A stretch of 64,000 bases of DNA, taken from NCBI GenBank assembly GCA_018268955.1, contig JAFDVO010000003.1:62212-126211 (forward strand), in the 5' to 3' direction. The position numbers and the translations under genes are program-made. The notes under the pieces were generated by a model. That model saw nothing but the letters and a program-made list of their open reading frames with translations. It was not told the origin of the DNA and made no database searches. Below are positions 15,352 to 23,272 of this stretch, piece after piece. This DNA is from Acidobacteriota bacterium. GTDB taxonomy: Bacteria > Acidobacteriota > Vicinamibacteria > Vicinamibacterales > CAVVIG01. Every line of letters begins with the position of its first letter. Position 1 is the stretch's first letter.

Positions 15352-15924
15352 TTACAGCATCCGCAGCAGCGTGCCGTCCCGGTGGACGATGTGGCGGTGG
15401 AGGACGCCGGCGAGATGGGCCACGATCAGTGCGGCCAGCGCCCAGCCCACAATCGAATGTGCCCAGTGGAGGGAGCGCGCGAGGTCCGGCGCCGCGTCCA
15501 TGAACTGCGGCAGGTCGATGACGCCGAGAAATGCCGTCGGTCCCCGCTGCGGGAAGCCGTAGGCATTGGTCGTGAAGAACCCGAGGAGCGGCTGGACGAG
15601 CAGGAGCACGTACAACGCCGTGTGCACCGCGTGTGCCACGGCCCGTTCCGTGGCGCTGATGGCAGCCGCCATTGGCGGCGGTGTCGTGCGGAGCCGCCAG
15701 ACCAGCCGCGCCAGCGCCAGGACGAAGACGAGCAGGCCAAGGCTCTCGTGCACGGTGTAGAAGGCCATCTTCGGATCGTCCGCGATGAAGCGGATGATCG
15801 AGCCCGACACCAGCAGCACGCCCAATGCTGGCACCGTGAGCCAGTGAAACCACTTGGCTGTCCGCGAGTACTCCCCGTCAGGATGCAGGGTGTCGTGCTG
15901 CACGACCGCCACGTCCCGTGTCAT
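15352..15924 (-). CDS. Cytochrome b561-family membrane protein
   Basis: The 190-residue protein has four hydrophobic helices and the histidine pattern of bacterial cytochrome b561/CybB: KWFHWLTVPALGVLL, FYTVHESLGLLVFVLALARL, VAHAVHTALYVLLLVQPLLG and SLHWAHSIVGWALAALIVAH. The paired His residues should ligate two hemes b in the membrane. It may pass electrons between quinol and an exported partner. It is divergent from hisC and upstream of the flavodoxin-fold gene. Confidence 0.88.
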   Translation of the reverse strand: MTRDVAVVQHDTLHPDGEYSRTAKWFHWLTVPALGVLLVSGSIIRFIADDPKMAFYTVHESLGLLVFVLALARLVWRLRTTPPPMAAAISATERAVAHAVHTALYVLLLVQPLLGFFTTNAYGFPQRGPTAFLGVIDLPQFMDAAPDLARSLHWAHSIVGWALAALIVAHLAGVLHRHIVHRDGTLLRML

Positions 15925-15979
15925 CGTCTCTCCTGTCCACGAGTGTAAGACGCACGGCCGCAGCGACCAGGTGCGGTCC

Positions 15980-15988
15980 TGCTAACAT
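15980..15988 (+). promoter_or_regulatory. Extended -10 (TGC-TAACAT) for hisC, leaderless spacing
   Basis: TGCTAACAT ends 10 bases before the hisC ATG with no Shine-Dalgarno between. It is the same TGC-TANNNT form as at asd, tRNA-Ala and the LOG gene. Confidence 0.55.
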
Positions 15989-15998
15989 CGACAGGTTC

Positions 15999-17054
<1,056 letters not shown>

Positions 17055-17085
17055 TTGCGGCGTGAACGCGCGCCGCTGTTCGCGC

Positions 17086-18222
17086 TTACGCCCGTGAGTG
17101 GGCGCGGGCTTCGGCGAAGACCGGGCTCTGCAGCCCGGCACGGGAGCGTCCGTTCGGATCCTGCGTCGCGCGGACCGCGTTGACCATGTCGAGCGCTGAT
17201 TGGGTGGGCTCCGGCATCTGCATGGCCGACTCGCCGAACGGCACCACCCGGTCGCCCCACCGCACCAGCAGCGCGCCGTAGGTCAGGCCGCCGCCAAAGC
17301 CCGGCATCAGCAGGAGCGAGCCCGGCTTCACCCGCCCGTCCTTCAGCGCCTCGACCAGGCTGACTGGCACCGTGGCCGCGCTCATGTTTCCGTACTTGTG
17401 GACGGTCACCATGACCCGTTCCATCGGCACGCCCGCGTACTTCGCAACCGCCTCGATGATCCGCAGGTTCGCCTGATGCGGAATGACCAGGTCAATCTCG
17501 TCTCCGGTGACGCCGGCCTGTGCCATCACCTTCGCACAGGCCTCGGTCATCCCCTTCACCGCCCGCTTGAAGATGGCCTGGCCGTCGAAGTCCCACATCG
17601 TGTCGCCGAACGTGATCCCCAGCCCTGCGTACCCGCAGCCGACCCCTCGGACCCGCAGCACCTGACGTGCCTCCGCGTCACAGCCGAGAACCGAACCGAT
17701 GACCCCACACGGCGTGTCGCTCGCCTGTATCACCACAGCAGCGGCGCCGTCGCCAAACAGCACCGCGACGTTCCTGTTGCTCCAGTCGATGTAGCGCGAG
17801 ATCAGCTCCACGCCGATGACGACCGCATTCCGGATCGTGCCGTTCTGGACCATCGCGGTTGCGGCGGACAGGCCGTAGATGAAGCTGGTGCACGCCGTGT
17901 TCAGGTCCATCGCCGCCGCGTGTGTCGCCCCCAGCGCGACCTGCACGCCAGACGCACTGTTCGGCACCACCTCTTCGTTCGAGCATCCACCGTAGACGAT
18001 GAGGTCGACATCGGACGCATCGAGGCCCGCGCACGCCAGCGCCCGCGAGGCAGCAATCGTTGCCATCTCGACGGCACTGATGTGCGAGATGCGCCGCTCC
18101 TTCATCCCGGTGCGGGTCGTGATCCACTCGTCGGAGGTTTCGAGGAAGGTCGACAGGTCGTCGTTCGTCAGCACAGCCGGCGGCATTCCCTCGCCCCAGC
18201 CCGTAATTGCGGCGTAACGCAT
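17086..18222 (-). CDS. fabH: 3-oxoacyl-ACP synthase III (FabH-type KAS III)
   Basis: The 378-residue thiolase-fold enzyme starts fatty-acid synthesis by condensing acetyl-CoA with malonyl-ACP. The catalytic triad is intact: Cys111 (NTACTSFIYG), His249 (VIPHQANLRI) and Asn279 (HKYGNMSAAT). ATG at 18222 is chosen; the open frame upstream only translates a C-rich tandem repeat. The last 50 or so residues after RWGDRVVPFG form a tail not present in E. coli FabH. It is an orphan with no fab cluster around it, so a specialised KAS III is possible. Confidence 0.88.
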   Translation of the reverse strand: MRYAAITGWGEGMPPAVLTNDDLSTFLETSDEWITTRTGMKERRISHISAVEMATIAASRALACAGLDASDVDLIVYGGCSNEEVVPNSASGVQVALGATHAAAMDLNTACTSFIYGLSAATAMVQNGTIRNAVVIGVELISRYIDWSNRNVAVLFGDGAAAVVIQASDTPCGVIGSVLGCDAEARQVLRVRGVGCGYAGLGITFGDTMWDFDGQAIFKRAVKGMTEACAKVMAQAGVTGDEIDLVIPHQANLRIIEAVAKYAGVPMERVMVTVHKYGNMSAATVPVSLVEALKDGRVKPGSLLLMPGFGGGLTYGALLVRWGDRVVPFGESAMQMPEPTQSALDMVNAVRATQDPNGRSRAGLQSPVFAEARAHSRA

Positions 18223-18230
18223 AGGGGGCA

Positions 18231-18236
18231 ATTGTA
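18231..18236 (-). promoter_or_regulatory. -10 box (TACAAT) for fabH, leaderless spacing
   Basis: On the minus strand TACAAT ends exactly 8 bases before the fabH ATG, the same spacing as TATAAT at aspA. Both share the form TANAATTG-N6-ATG. Confidence 0.55.
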
Positions 18237-18300
18237 CCGGGCCGGGAGGGCTGGGAGGGCTAGGAGGGCCGGGAAGGGCGGGGAGGCGGGCGGCGCATGA
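18237..18300 (+). repeat. G-rich GGGAGGGCT tandem repeat upstream of fabH
   Basis: The plus strand has imperfect units GCCGGGAGGGCTGGGAGGGC then TAGGAGGGCCGGGAAGGGCG. Runs of three or more G recur every 4-8 bases, so the strand could form a G-quadruplex just upstream of the fabH -10 box. It belongs to the phrase-repeat class (compare CCCGGCCTT at 53945). Confidence 0.7.
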
Positions 18301-18361
18301 GGGACAACGAGGGACGGCAGGAAGGGACAAGGGCAGAAAGCCACGTGGCGAGAAGGCCGCG

Positions 18362-18404
18362 AGACAAAAAGAAAGGCACGGCCCTCTGGTGAAGAGCCGT
18401 GCCT
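18362..18404 (-). terminator. Intrinsic terminator for the amine oxidase gene
   Basis: On the minus strand AGGCACGGCTCT and AGGGCCGTGCCT form a long GC-rich stem, followed by TTCTTTTTG. It lies about 50 bases past the stop of the 18456-20018 gene, in the right orientation. Confidence 0.85.
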
Positions 18405-18455
18405 CGTCGGGCGACGGTTGTGCGGTGCCGGGGCGGACCCCGGCGCGGCGGACAG

Positions 18456-20018
18456 TTACGCCTTCATCGCGCGTTCGTGAATGGTCTTGACTGTCTGCCA
18501 CCCGGCCGACACGGCGCCTTCCTGCCAGTCCGGTTCCGAGTACGGGCAGACCGCGGCGGAGCCGATGACGAGCCGGTTCTCCATCTTGGAGAGCTGCTCG
18601 CGCCGGGCGGAGGCGGAGCCGGTCGCGTAGCCGCCCTCGCTGTACTTCACCTTCTTCCACCAGACCCCGAAGGCGTTCTCGAATTCGGTCCGCATCTGCG
18701 GATGCACCTTCGAGGAATTCGAGACGACGTGCTCCACGCGCTGCGCCGGCGTCGCATCGAGCAGGTTGCCGACGGGGCCGTTGGCGTACATCCCGAGGAT
18801 GATGCCCTTCTTCGAGAAGTACCCGGTCGAGGGGTACGAGAACTCGCCGAGCGGCAGGTTCGAGTAGAGGTGGCCTCCGAAGATCTGGTCGTCCTCTTCC
18901 CACCACCGACGCTTCATCTGGAGGCCCATCTTCGCGCTGTTGCTGGTGGCCACCGCCTTGGCGGCGTTGAGCATCTCCGGAGAGAACGCGATGTCCATCT
19001 TTGCGATGATCGGCATCGGCAGGCAGACGGCGCAGAAGTCCGCCGTGAGCTCGCTCTTCTTGCCGGTCTTCGTATCGAGGACGGCGACCTTCACGCCGCT
19101 CTCGTCCTGGCGCACGGAGATGACCTCGGTGTTCATCGAGATCTTCTGCGCGCCGATGGCGCGCGCCAGGCCCTTCGGGAACTGGTCCATGCCGCCAATC
19201 GGCTGGAAGATCGGCGCCGCCTGCGTGCCGTCGGTCAGCGGGACCGAGCGGAAGCGCGTGCCGATGTTCGCCTTCAGCAGGGCGTTGGTGTCGTAGGGCT
19301 GCCGGCCACTATCGCCAATCGCCTTGTAGGTCTTCGTCGTCGGATCGAGGTAGCCCTCGCTGACGAGGAACTTGACGAAGCGGTCCTTGTCCTCGGCGGT
19401 CATCGGCATGTCGAGCTTGTTCTGGTCGATCGCCTTGACCAGCAGCTCGTTCACGTGGCCGAGCATGTCGGCCTTGACCTCACGCAGCCGCAGCCGCTTG
19501 CCAGCCAGCGAGCCGAACTGCTCGCCCTCGTAGTAGAAGTAGGAGTTCTCCGCCTCGTTGATGAAGATCTCGACCGGGACCCCGACCTCGCGGCAGTAGC
19601 CGAGCACGCCGGTGTGCGTGTAGGGGATGCGCCACGGGCCGACGTTGACGTAGAGCCCTTCATCGAACGCGCAGACCTGCTTCTCGGTCGCGCCGATCTC
19701 CTGGTGCTCGGTGCCCTTGCGGACGGTCCAGTTCAGGCCGCCGACGCGATCGCGCGCTTCGATGACGCGCACGTCGTAGCCAAGCTTCCCGAGCTCGTAG
19801 GCCGTGACCAGGCCGGAGACGCCGGCGCCGAGCACGATCACCTTGTTCTTGGTGGGCTTGCCGGTCAGGTGCGGACGCTCCTGCGCGCCGCCGGCCATCA
19901 GGTCCCACGAGTTCATCGCGGTCATGACGAGCGAGGTGCCGCCCACCAGGCCGAGCTGCTCGAGGAAGTGGCGTCGCGTCACGACGGCGTTGGAGGAACT
20001 CGACATCTTCTTGCGCAT
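18456..20018 (-). CDS. TAT-exported flavin amine oxidase
   Basis: The 520-residue protein has a twin-arginine signal (VVTRRHFLEQLGLVGG, Arg15-Arg16) and so should fold with FAD before export. The mature part begins with the dinucleotide-binding NKVIVLGAGVSGLVTAYELG, then VIEARDRVGGLNWTVRKG, and ends with RLVIGSAAVCPYSEPDWQEGAVSAGW, the FAD-binding C-terminal motif of flavin monoamine oxidases. The natural substrate, an amine or amino acid, is not predictable. Start is ATG at 20018 and an intrinsic terminator follows. Confidence 0.88.
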   Translation of the reverse strand: MRKKMSSSSNAVVTRRHFLEQLGLVGGTSLVMTAMNSWDLMAGGAQERPHLTGKPTKNKVIVLGAGVSGLVTAYELGKLGYDVRVIEARDRVGGLNWTVRKGTEHQEIGATEKQVCAFDEGLYVNVGPWRIPYTHTGVLGYCREVGVPVEIFINEAENSYFYYEGEQFGSLAGKRLRLREVKADMLGHVNELLVKAIDQNKLDMPMTAEDKDRFVKFLVSEGYLDPTTKTYKAIGDSGRQPYDTNALLKANIGTRFRSVPLTDGTQAAPIFQPIGGMDQFPKGLARAIGAQKISMNTEVISVRQDESGVKVAVLDTKTGKKSELTADFCAVCLPMPIIAKMDIAFSPEMLNAAKAVATSNSAKMGLQMKRRWWEEDDQIFGGHLYSNLPLGEFSYPSTGYFSKKGIILGMYANGPVGNLLDATPAQRVEHVVSNSSKVHPQMRTEFENAFGVWWKKVKYSEGGYATGSASARREQLSKMENRLVIGSAAVCPYSEPDWQEGAVSAGWQTVKTIHERAMKA

Positions 20019-20145
20019 CCGTCAACTCCTGCGAAGTTCGTTGGCCAGGCCGGGCACTACCATCCGCAGCTTGCCTGAGAGGAATACGCGCGGGATCCCG
20101 CGCGTCGGTGCATTGTAGATGGCAAGTTACGGGACGGGCAACGAA

Positions 20146-20180
20146 CGCTTTGTGGCGCTTTGTGGCGGTTTGTGGCGTAT
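20146..20180 (+). repeat. CTTTGTGGCG phrase repeat
   Basis: Three near-identical units, GCTTTGTGGCGCTTTGTGGC then GGTTTGTGGCG, lie between the amine oxidase start and the S9 hydrolase stop on the minus strand. They end at the hydrolase 3' end. Confidence 0.75.
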
Positions 20181-20189
20181 TCCGCCGGC

Positions 20190-21278
20190 TCAGCGGGTCG
20201 ACGTCGTGGGCCGCAGCTGCCGCTCGAAGAAGCTCCACACGCGCGTCCACGAATCCCGCTGATCGGGCGTGTTCTCAGGCTGCCAGGTGCCAGGCGTGAC
20301 CCGCCGGTCGAAGAGGTGACCGCCCACCGGATTGTGGTAGACCTTCACATCCGCCAGGTCCGGCTTCCGTGCGCGCAGCGCGTCGACGAGCTGCATCGCT
20401 TCGTCGATGTTGACGTCCTCGTCGTTGTCGGCGACATGGACCAGCAGGGGAACGCGCAGCTCATCGACCTGGAAGAGCGGCGATCGATAGCGGTAGACCT
20501 CCGGCCGCTCTGCCGGTCCGCCGCCAAAGCGGTTCTGCGGGTCGATGGCCCGGCGCTGGGCTTCCACTCCCTTGCGGGCAAGGCGGTGGAACAGGTTCGT
20601 CACCGGGACCAGGGCCGCAGCGGCCCTGAAGGTCAGCGGGTTCCGGAAGACCGCGTGCAGGGCGATGAAGCCCCCATGGCTCCATCCGATGATCCCGATG
20701 TTTGCCGGGTCGACGGCCGGATACTGGGCCTTCAGCACCGACACCGCCGTCACCACGTCGTCGACCTCCGCACCGCCGTAGTCGATGGCGTCGTAGAAGG
20801 TCCTGCCGTATCCGATGCTTCCGCGATACTCCGGCGCGATGACGATGTACCCACGCGCGACCGCCTCGCGGATGAACGGGATGTGCCGCTCGTACAGGTG
20901 ACCGCGGATGTCCTCGTGCACCCACACGAGCGCAGGATGGCGCTGGGCTCCCTTGATCGTCAGCGGCTGGAAGACGAAGGCCGGAATCTCGAGATCGCCC
21001 TTGGAGCTGCGGTAGGTGATCTTCTCCATCCGCATGTAGCCGTCGCTCGCCGCGCGCCACGCCCGATCCGTCTCGGCCTGCTCCCGGACCATCCGCGCGA
21101 AGTCCGGACGGCTGGAATCGGAGGTCCCCTCCGTCACCCGGGTCGCCACCGCCTGAGGTGGTGGCGGCAGCGGCGGCGCGGTCGGCTGGGCACTCGAGTT
21201 CGCGCGCAGCAGCGCTGCCAGTGCGAGCAGCACCAGCGCGACGCCGGTCATCCGTGGCGCGGACGAACGAAGAGGCAT
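20190..21278 (-). CDS. Secreted S9-type serine hydrolase (prolyl oligopeptidase/dienelactone hydrolase-like)
   Basis: The 362-residue protein has an N-terminal signal (VALVLLALAALLRANSSAQP) and a short Pro-rich linker. The alpha/beta-hydrolase domain carries the nucleophile elbow IGWSHGGFIALH, acid DNDEDVN and catalytic His in VGGHLFDRR, so the triad is complete. APEYRGSIGYG before the nucleophile is typical of S9 peptidases, but the beta-propeller is missing. It could be a peptidase or esterase. The C-terminus abuts a CTTTGTGGCG repeat. Confidence 0.83.
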   Translation of the reverse strand: MPLRSSAPRMTGVALVLLALAALLRANSSAQPTAPPLPPPPQAVATRVTEGTSDSSRPDFARMVREQAETDRAWRAASDGYMRMEKITYRSSKGDLEIPAFVFQPLTIKGAQRHPALVWVHEDIRGHLYERHIPFIREAVARGYIVIAPEYRGSIGYGRTFYDAIDYGGAEVDDVVTAVSVLKAQYPAVDPANIGIIGWSHGGFIALHAVFRNPLTFRAAAALVPVTNLFHRLARKGVEAQRRAIDPQNRFGGGPAERPEVYRYRSPLFQVDELRVPLLVHVADNDEDVNIDEAMQLVDALRARKPDLADVKVYHNPVGGHLFDRRVTPGTWQPENTPDQRDSWTRVWSFFERQLRPTTSTR

Positions 21279-21312
21279 GCCGCTCAGATCTTACGGCACC
21301 GAAGCCGGACGC

Positions 21313-21362
21313 AACTGGTGAGTTGGTGACGTCGCGAGTTGGTGAGTCGTGAGTTGGTGCGT
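21313..21362 (+). repeat. GAGTTGGTGA phrase repeat
   Basis: Units CTGGTGAGTTGGTGACGTC, then GCGAGTTGGTGAGTCGTGAG, then TTGGTGCGTG fill the gap between the small hypothetical gene and the S9 hydrolase start. The unit differs from those in neighbouring gaps. Confidence 0.75.
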
Positions 21363-21363
21363 G

Positions 21364-21594
21364 TCAGGACGCCTTGGTGGTGCCGGCCGCTCGGGCGTGT
21401 GCCCGCGTCAGCCAGTCGCGCAGGTTCGCGGCGGCCTGGTCGGGCGTCGGTCCATAGAACGGCATGAGCGCTGTTGGGACCCCGGGGACCCGGACGATAT
21501 AGGCTCGCCAGCGGGAGGAGTCTGTTGGAGCCACTTCGATGTGGTACGTGCGACCACCGATAGTCTCTTCAAAGCGATGAACAGCCGTATGCAC
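21364..21594 (-). CDS. Hypothetical protein, 76 residues
   Basis: I do not recognise a named family. From GTG 21594 the product reads MHTAVHRFEETIGGRTYHIE, continues with RWRAYIVRVPGVPTALMPFY and YGPTPDQAAANLRDWL, and ends in a basic tail. It looks like a small alpha/beta protein with normal codon usage. A GTG at 21645 would add 17 residues; neither start has a clear ribosome site. The stop adjoins a GAGTTGGTGA repeat. The longer frame further upstream runs through the terminator-like hairpin and is not believed. Confidence 0.55.
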   Translation of the reverse strand: MHTAVHRFEETIGGRTYHIEVAPTDSSRWRAYIVRVPGVPTALMPFYGPTPDQAAANLRDWLTRAHARAAGTTKAS

Positions 21595-21724
21595 AGTTAT
21601 GAACCGACGCGTGAGGTGTCTGCTGGGAACGGGATGAATTGTCACGCTGCCGTTACACCCAATCAAGCGAAGCCGGGTACGAAACGCCCTCCACACGCAG
21701 CCACGCGAGCCGCCCGCGCCGTGA

Positions 21725-21755
21725 GATCGGCCGTGAGCACACCGATCTTTTTTTT
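21725..21755 (+). terminator. Plus-strand intrinsic terminator with no annotated gene upstream
   Basis: GATCGG (21725-21730) and CCGATC (21742-21747) flank an 11-base loop and are followed by eight Ts. Orientation is plus, yet the nearest upstream gene is on the minus strand. It may end a small RNA, or antisense transcription from the 21.4-21.7 kb region. Confidence 0.65.
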
Positions 21756-21809
21756 CATCCACGCGGCATCCACAGCTTTTGCACCATCCATCCACAGGTT
21801 TTCCACAGC

Positions 21810-21838
21810 TTGACGGTCCCCGACCTGCACCGTACGCT
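21810..21838 (+). promoter_or_regulatory. Promoter TTGACG-N17-TACGCT
   Basis: A near-consensus -35 with 17-base spacing precedes TACGCT, which ends 9 bases before the ATG at 21848. The transcript should be leaderless or nearly so. This is the best-formed -35/-10 pair with leaderless geometry in the window. Confidence 0.6.
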
Positions 21839-21847
21839 GAATCGTCC

Positions 21848-23272
21848 ATGACCATGCATCGGTTGGCGGGCGCACTGGCACTCTGCCTGTTGACCACGTC
21901 GCCGTCTGCCCTGGCGCAAGCCGCGCAGGACCCGGCTCGCAGCGCCGCAGGCGACCAGGCGGTGCCGCTGTTCCGTGTGTTCATGAAAGACGGCAGCTCG
22001 CTCGTCAGCTACGGCGAGTTCGCCCGCCTCGACGACAGCGTCGTCTTTTCGATGCCGACGACGACCTCGGTTGATGTCCCCCAGCTGCAGCTGATCAACA
22101 TCCCGTCGGACCGGGTCGACTGGCCGCGGACGCTGAACTACGCGGAGTCGGTTCGCGCGTCACGCTACCTGGCCACACGCGCGCAGGCGGACTACGAACA
22201 ACTGAGCGGAGCGATCGCGCAGGCCCTGAACGACGTGGGGCAGGCCAGCGACGCACGCGAGCGCCTGGCGATCGTCGAGCGCGCGCGGAAAACGTTGGCG
22301 GAGTGGCCCGGGAGTCACCACAACTACAAGCGCGACGAGATCCAGCAGATGCTCGGCACGCTGGACGAGGCGATCGCGAGCCTCAAGGCGTCGAGTGGTG
22401 CGAGCACGTTCGACCTGACCTTCGTGGCGGCCAGTGACGCGCCGTCGTCAACGGAGCCGATCCTGCCGGCACCCGGTGCACGCGAGACGATCGAGCAGAC
22501 CCTGAAGGCCGCGGACCTCACGCCCTCGCCGGCAGAACGGATGGCGCTGCTGACCGTCGCGGCGAACACGCTCGACGCGGAGTTCGGCGCGCTGCCGGCG
22601 GAGTGGGCCGCGAGCACGATGTCTGCCGTGCAGGCGCGCATTCAGCATGAACTCGAGATCGACCGCGAGTACCAGGCGCTCAGCGCCCGCATGCTTCGGC
22701 TGGCGACCGCGCGTGCCCGGCAGGCCGACGTGCGCGGGGTGCAGCGCGTGCTGGCCAGCATCCACGCCAACGACGAAGTGCTGGGATCGCTGCGGCCTGA
22801 CAGCGTGGCCGCGATGAGCGCTGCCGTCGAGGAACAGCTCGAAGCCGCGCAGCAGCTGCGGCTCGAACGGGACCGCTGGGCGCTGCGCGCGCCTGAACTG
22901 CGAGCGTACCGCAATGCGATGGCGATCCCGCTCTTTCGTCTGCAGCGCATGACCCCGCTGCTCGAGGACATCAAGGCGCTCGCCGGATCGGGCCCGGACG
23001 CGATCGGCGCGATCCTCAGGTCCGCCGGCGTCGCACGTGACGTGATGGCCACGGTCGCCCCTCCACAGGAGCTTCAGGACCTGCACACGATGCTGCTCAG
23101 TGCCGTGCAGCTTGCCGAGAACGCGGCGAAGATCCGTCGCGAGGCCGCGATCAACGCGAGCATGCCGAAGGCGTGGGACGCCTCGTCGGCCGCGGCCGGC
23201 GCGCTCATGCTCGCCCAGCGTGCGCGTGTCGACCTTCAGAAAGCCCTTCAGCCGCCACAGCTCGCCAGGTGA
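21848..23272 (+). CDS. Secreted helical protein of unknown function, coupled to addB
   Basis: The 474-residue product has a Sec signal (MHRLAGALALCLLTTSPSALAQA) and a long, alanine-rich, probably helical or coiled-coil body with many Glu/Arg heptad-like stretches (ARARQADVRGVQRVLASIH, EEQLEAAQQLRLERDRW). I recognise no domain. MTMHRL at 21848 is the start because the promoter lies 9 bases upstream. Its TGA overlaps the GTG of the next gene, so an exported protein is translationally coupled to a DNA-repair nuclease, which is unusual. Confidence 0.75.
   Translation: MTMHRLAGALALCLLTTSPSALAQAAQDPARSAAGDQAVPLFRVFMKDGSSLVSYGEFARLDDSVVFSMPTTTSVDVPQLQLINIPSDRVDWPRTLNYAESVRASRYLATRAQADYEQLSGAIAQALNDVGQASDARERLAIVERARKTLAEWPGSHHNYKRDEIQQMLGTLDEAIASLKASSGASTFDLTFVAASDAPSSTEPILPAPGARETIEQTLKAADLTPSPAERMALLTVAANTLDAEFGALPAEWAASTMSAVQARIQHELEIDREYQALSARMLRLATARARQADVRGVQRVLASIHANDEVLGSLRPDSVAAMSAAVEEQLEAAQQLRLERDRWALRAPELRAYRNAMAIPLFRLQRMTPLLEDIKALAGSGPDAIGAILRSAGVARDVMATVAPPQELQDLHTMLLSAVQLAENAAKIRREAAINASMPKAWDASSAAAGALMLAQRARVDLQKALQPPQLAR

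Noticed and set aside
18223..18906. 228-residue N-terminal extension of fabH
   Set aside because: It translates a C-rich repeat, a terminator and the antisense of the amine oxidase; the KAS III fold starts at 18222.
18399..20078. 559-residue plus-strand open frame opposite the amine oxidase
   Set aside because: It is the antisense shadow of the flavin oxidase gene, rich in Arg/His/Leu with no domain. The minus strand has a clear TAT signal and FAD motifs.
21799..21807. DnaA-box-like TTTTCCACA with two more TCCACAG copies, a possible origin
   Set aside because: Only one full match to TTWTNCACA, no AT-rich unwinding region, and no dnaA, dnaN or gidA nearby.
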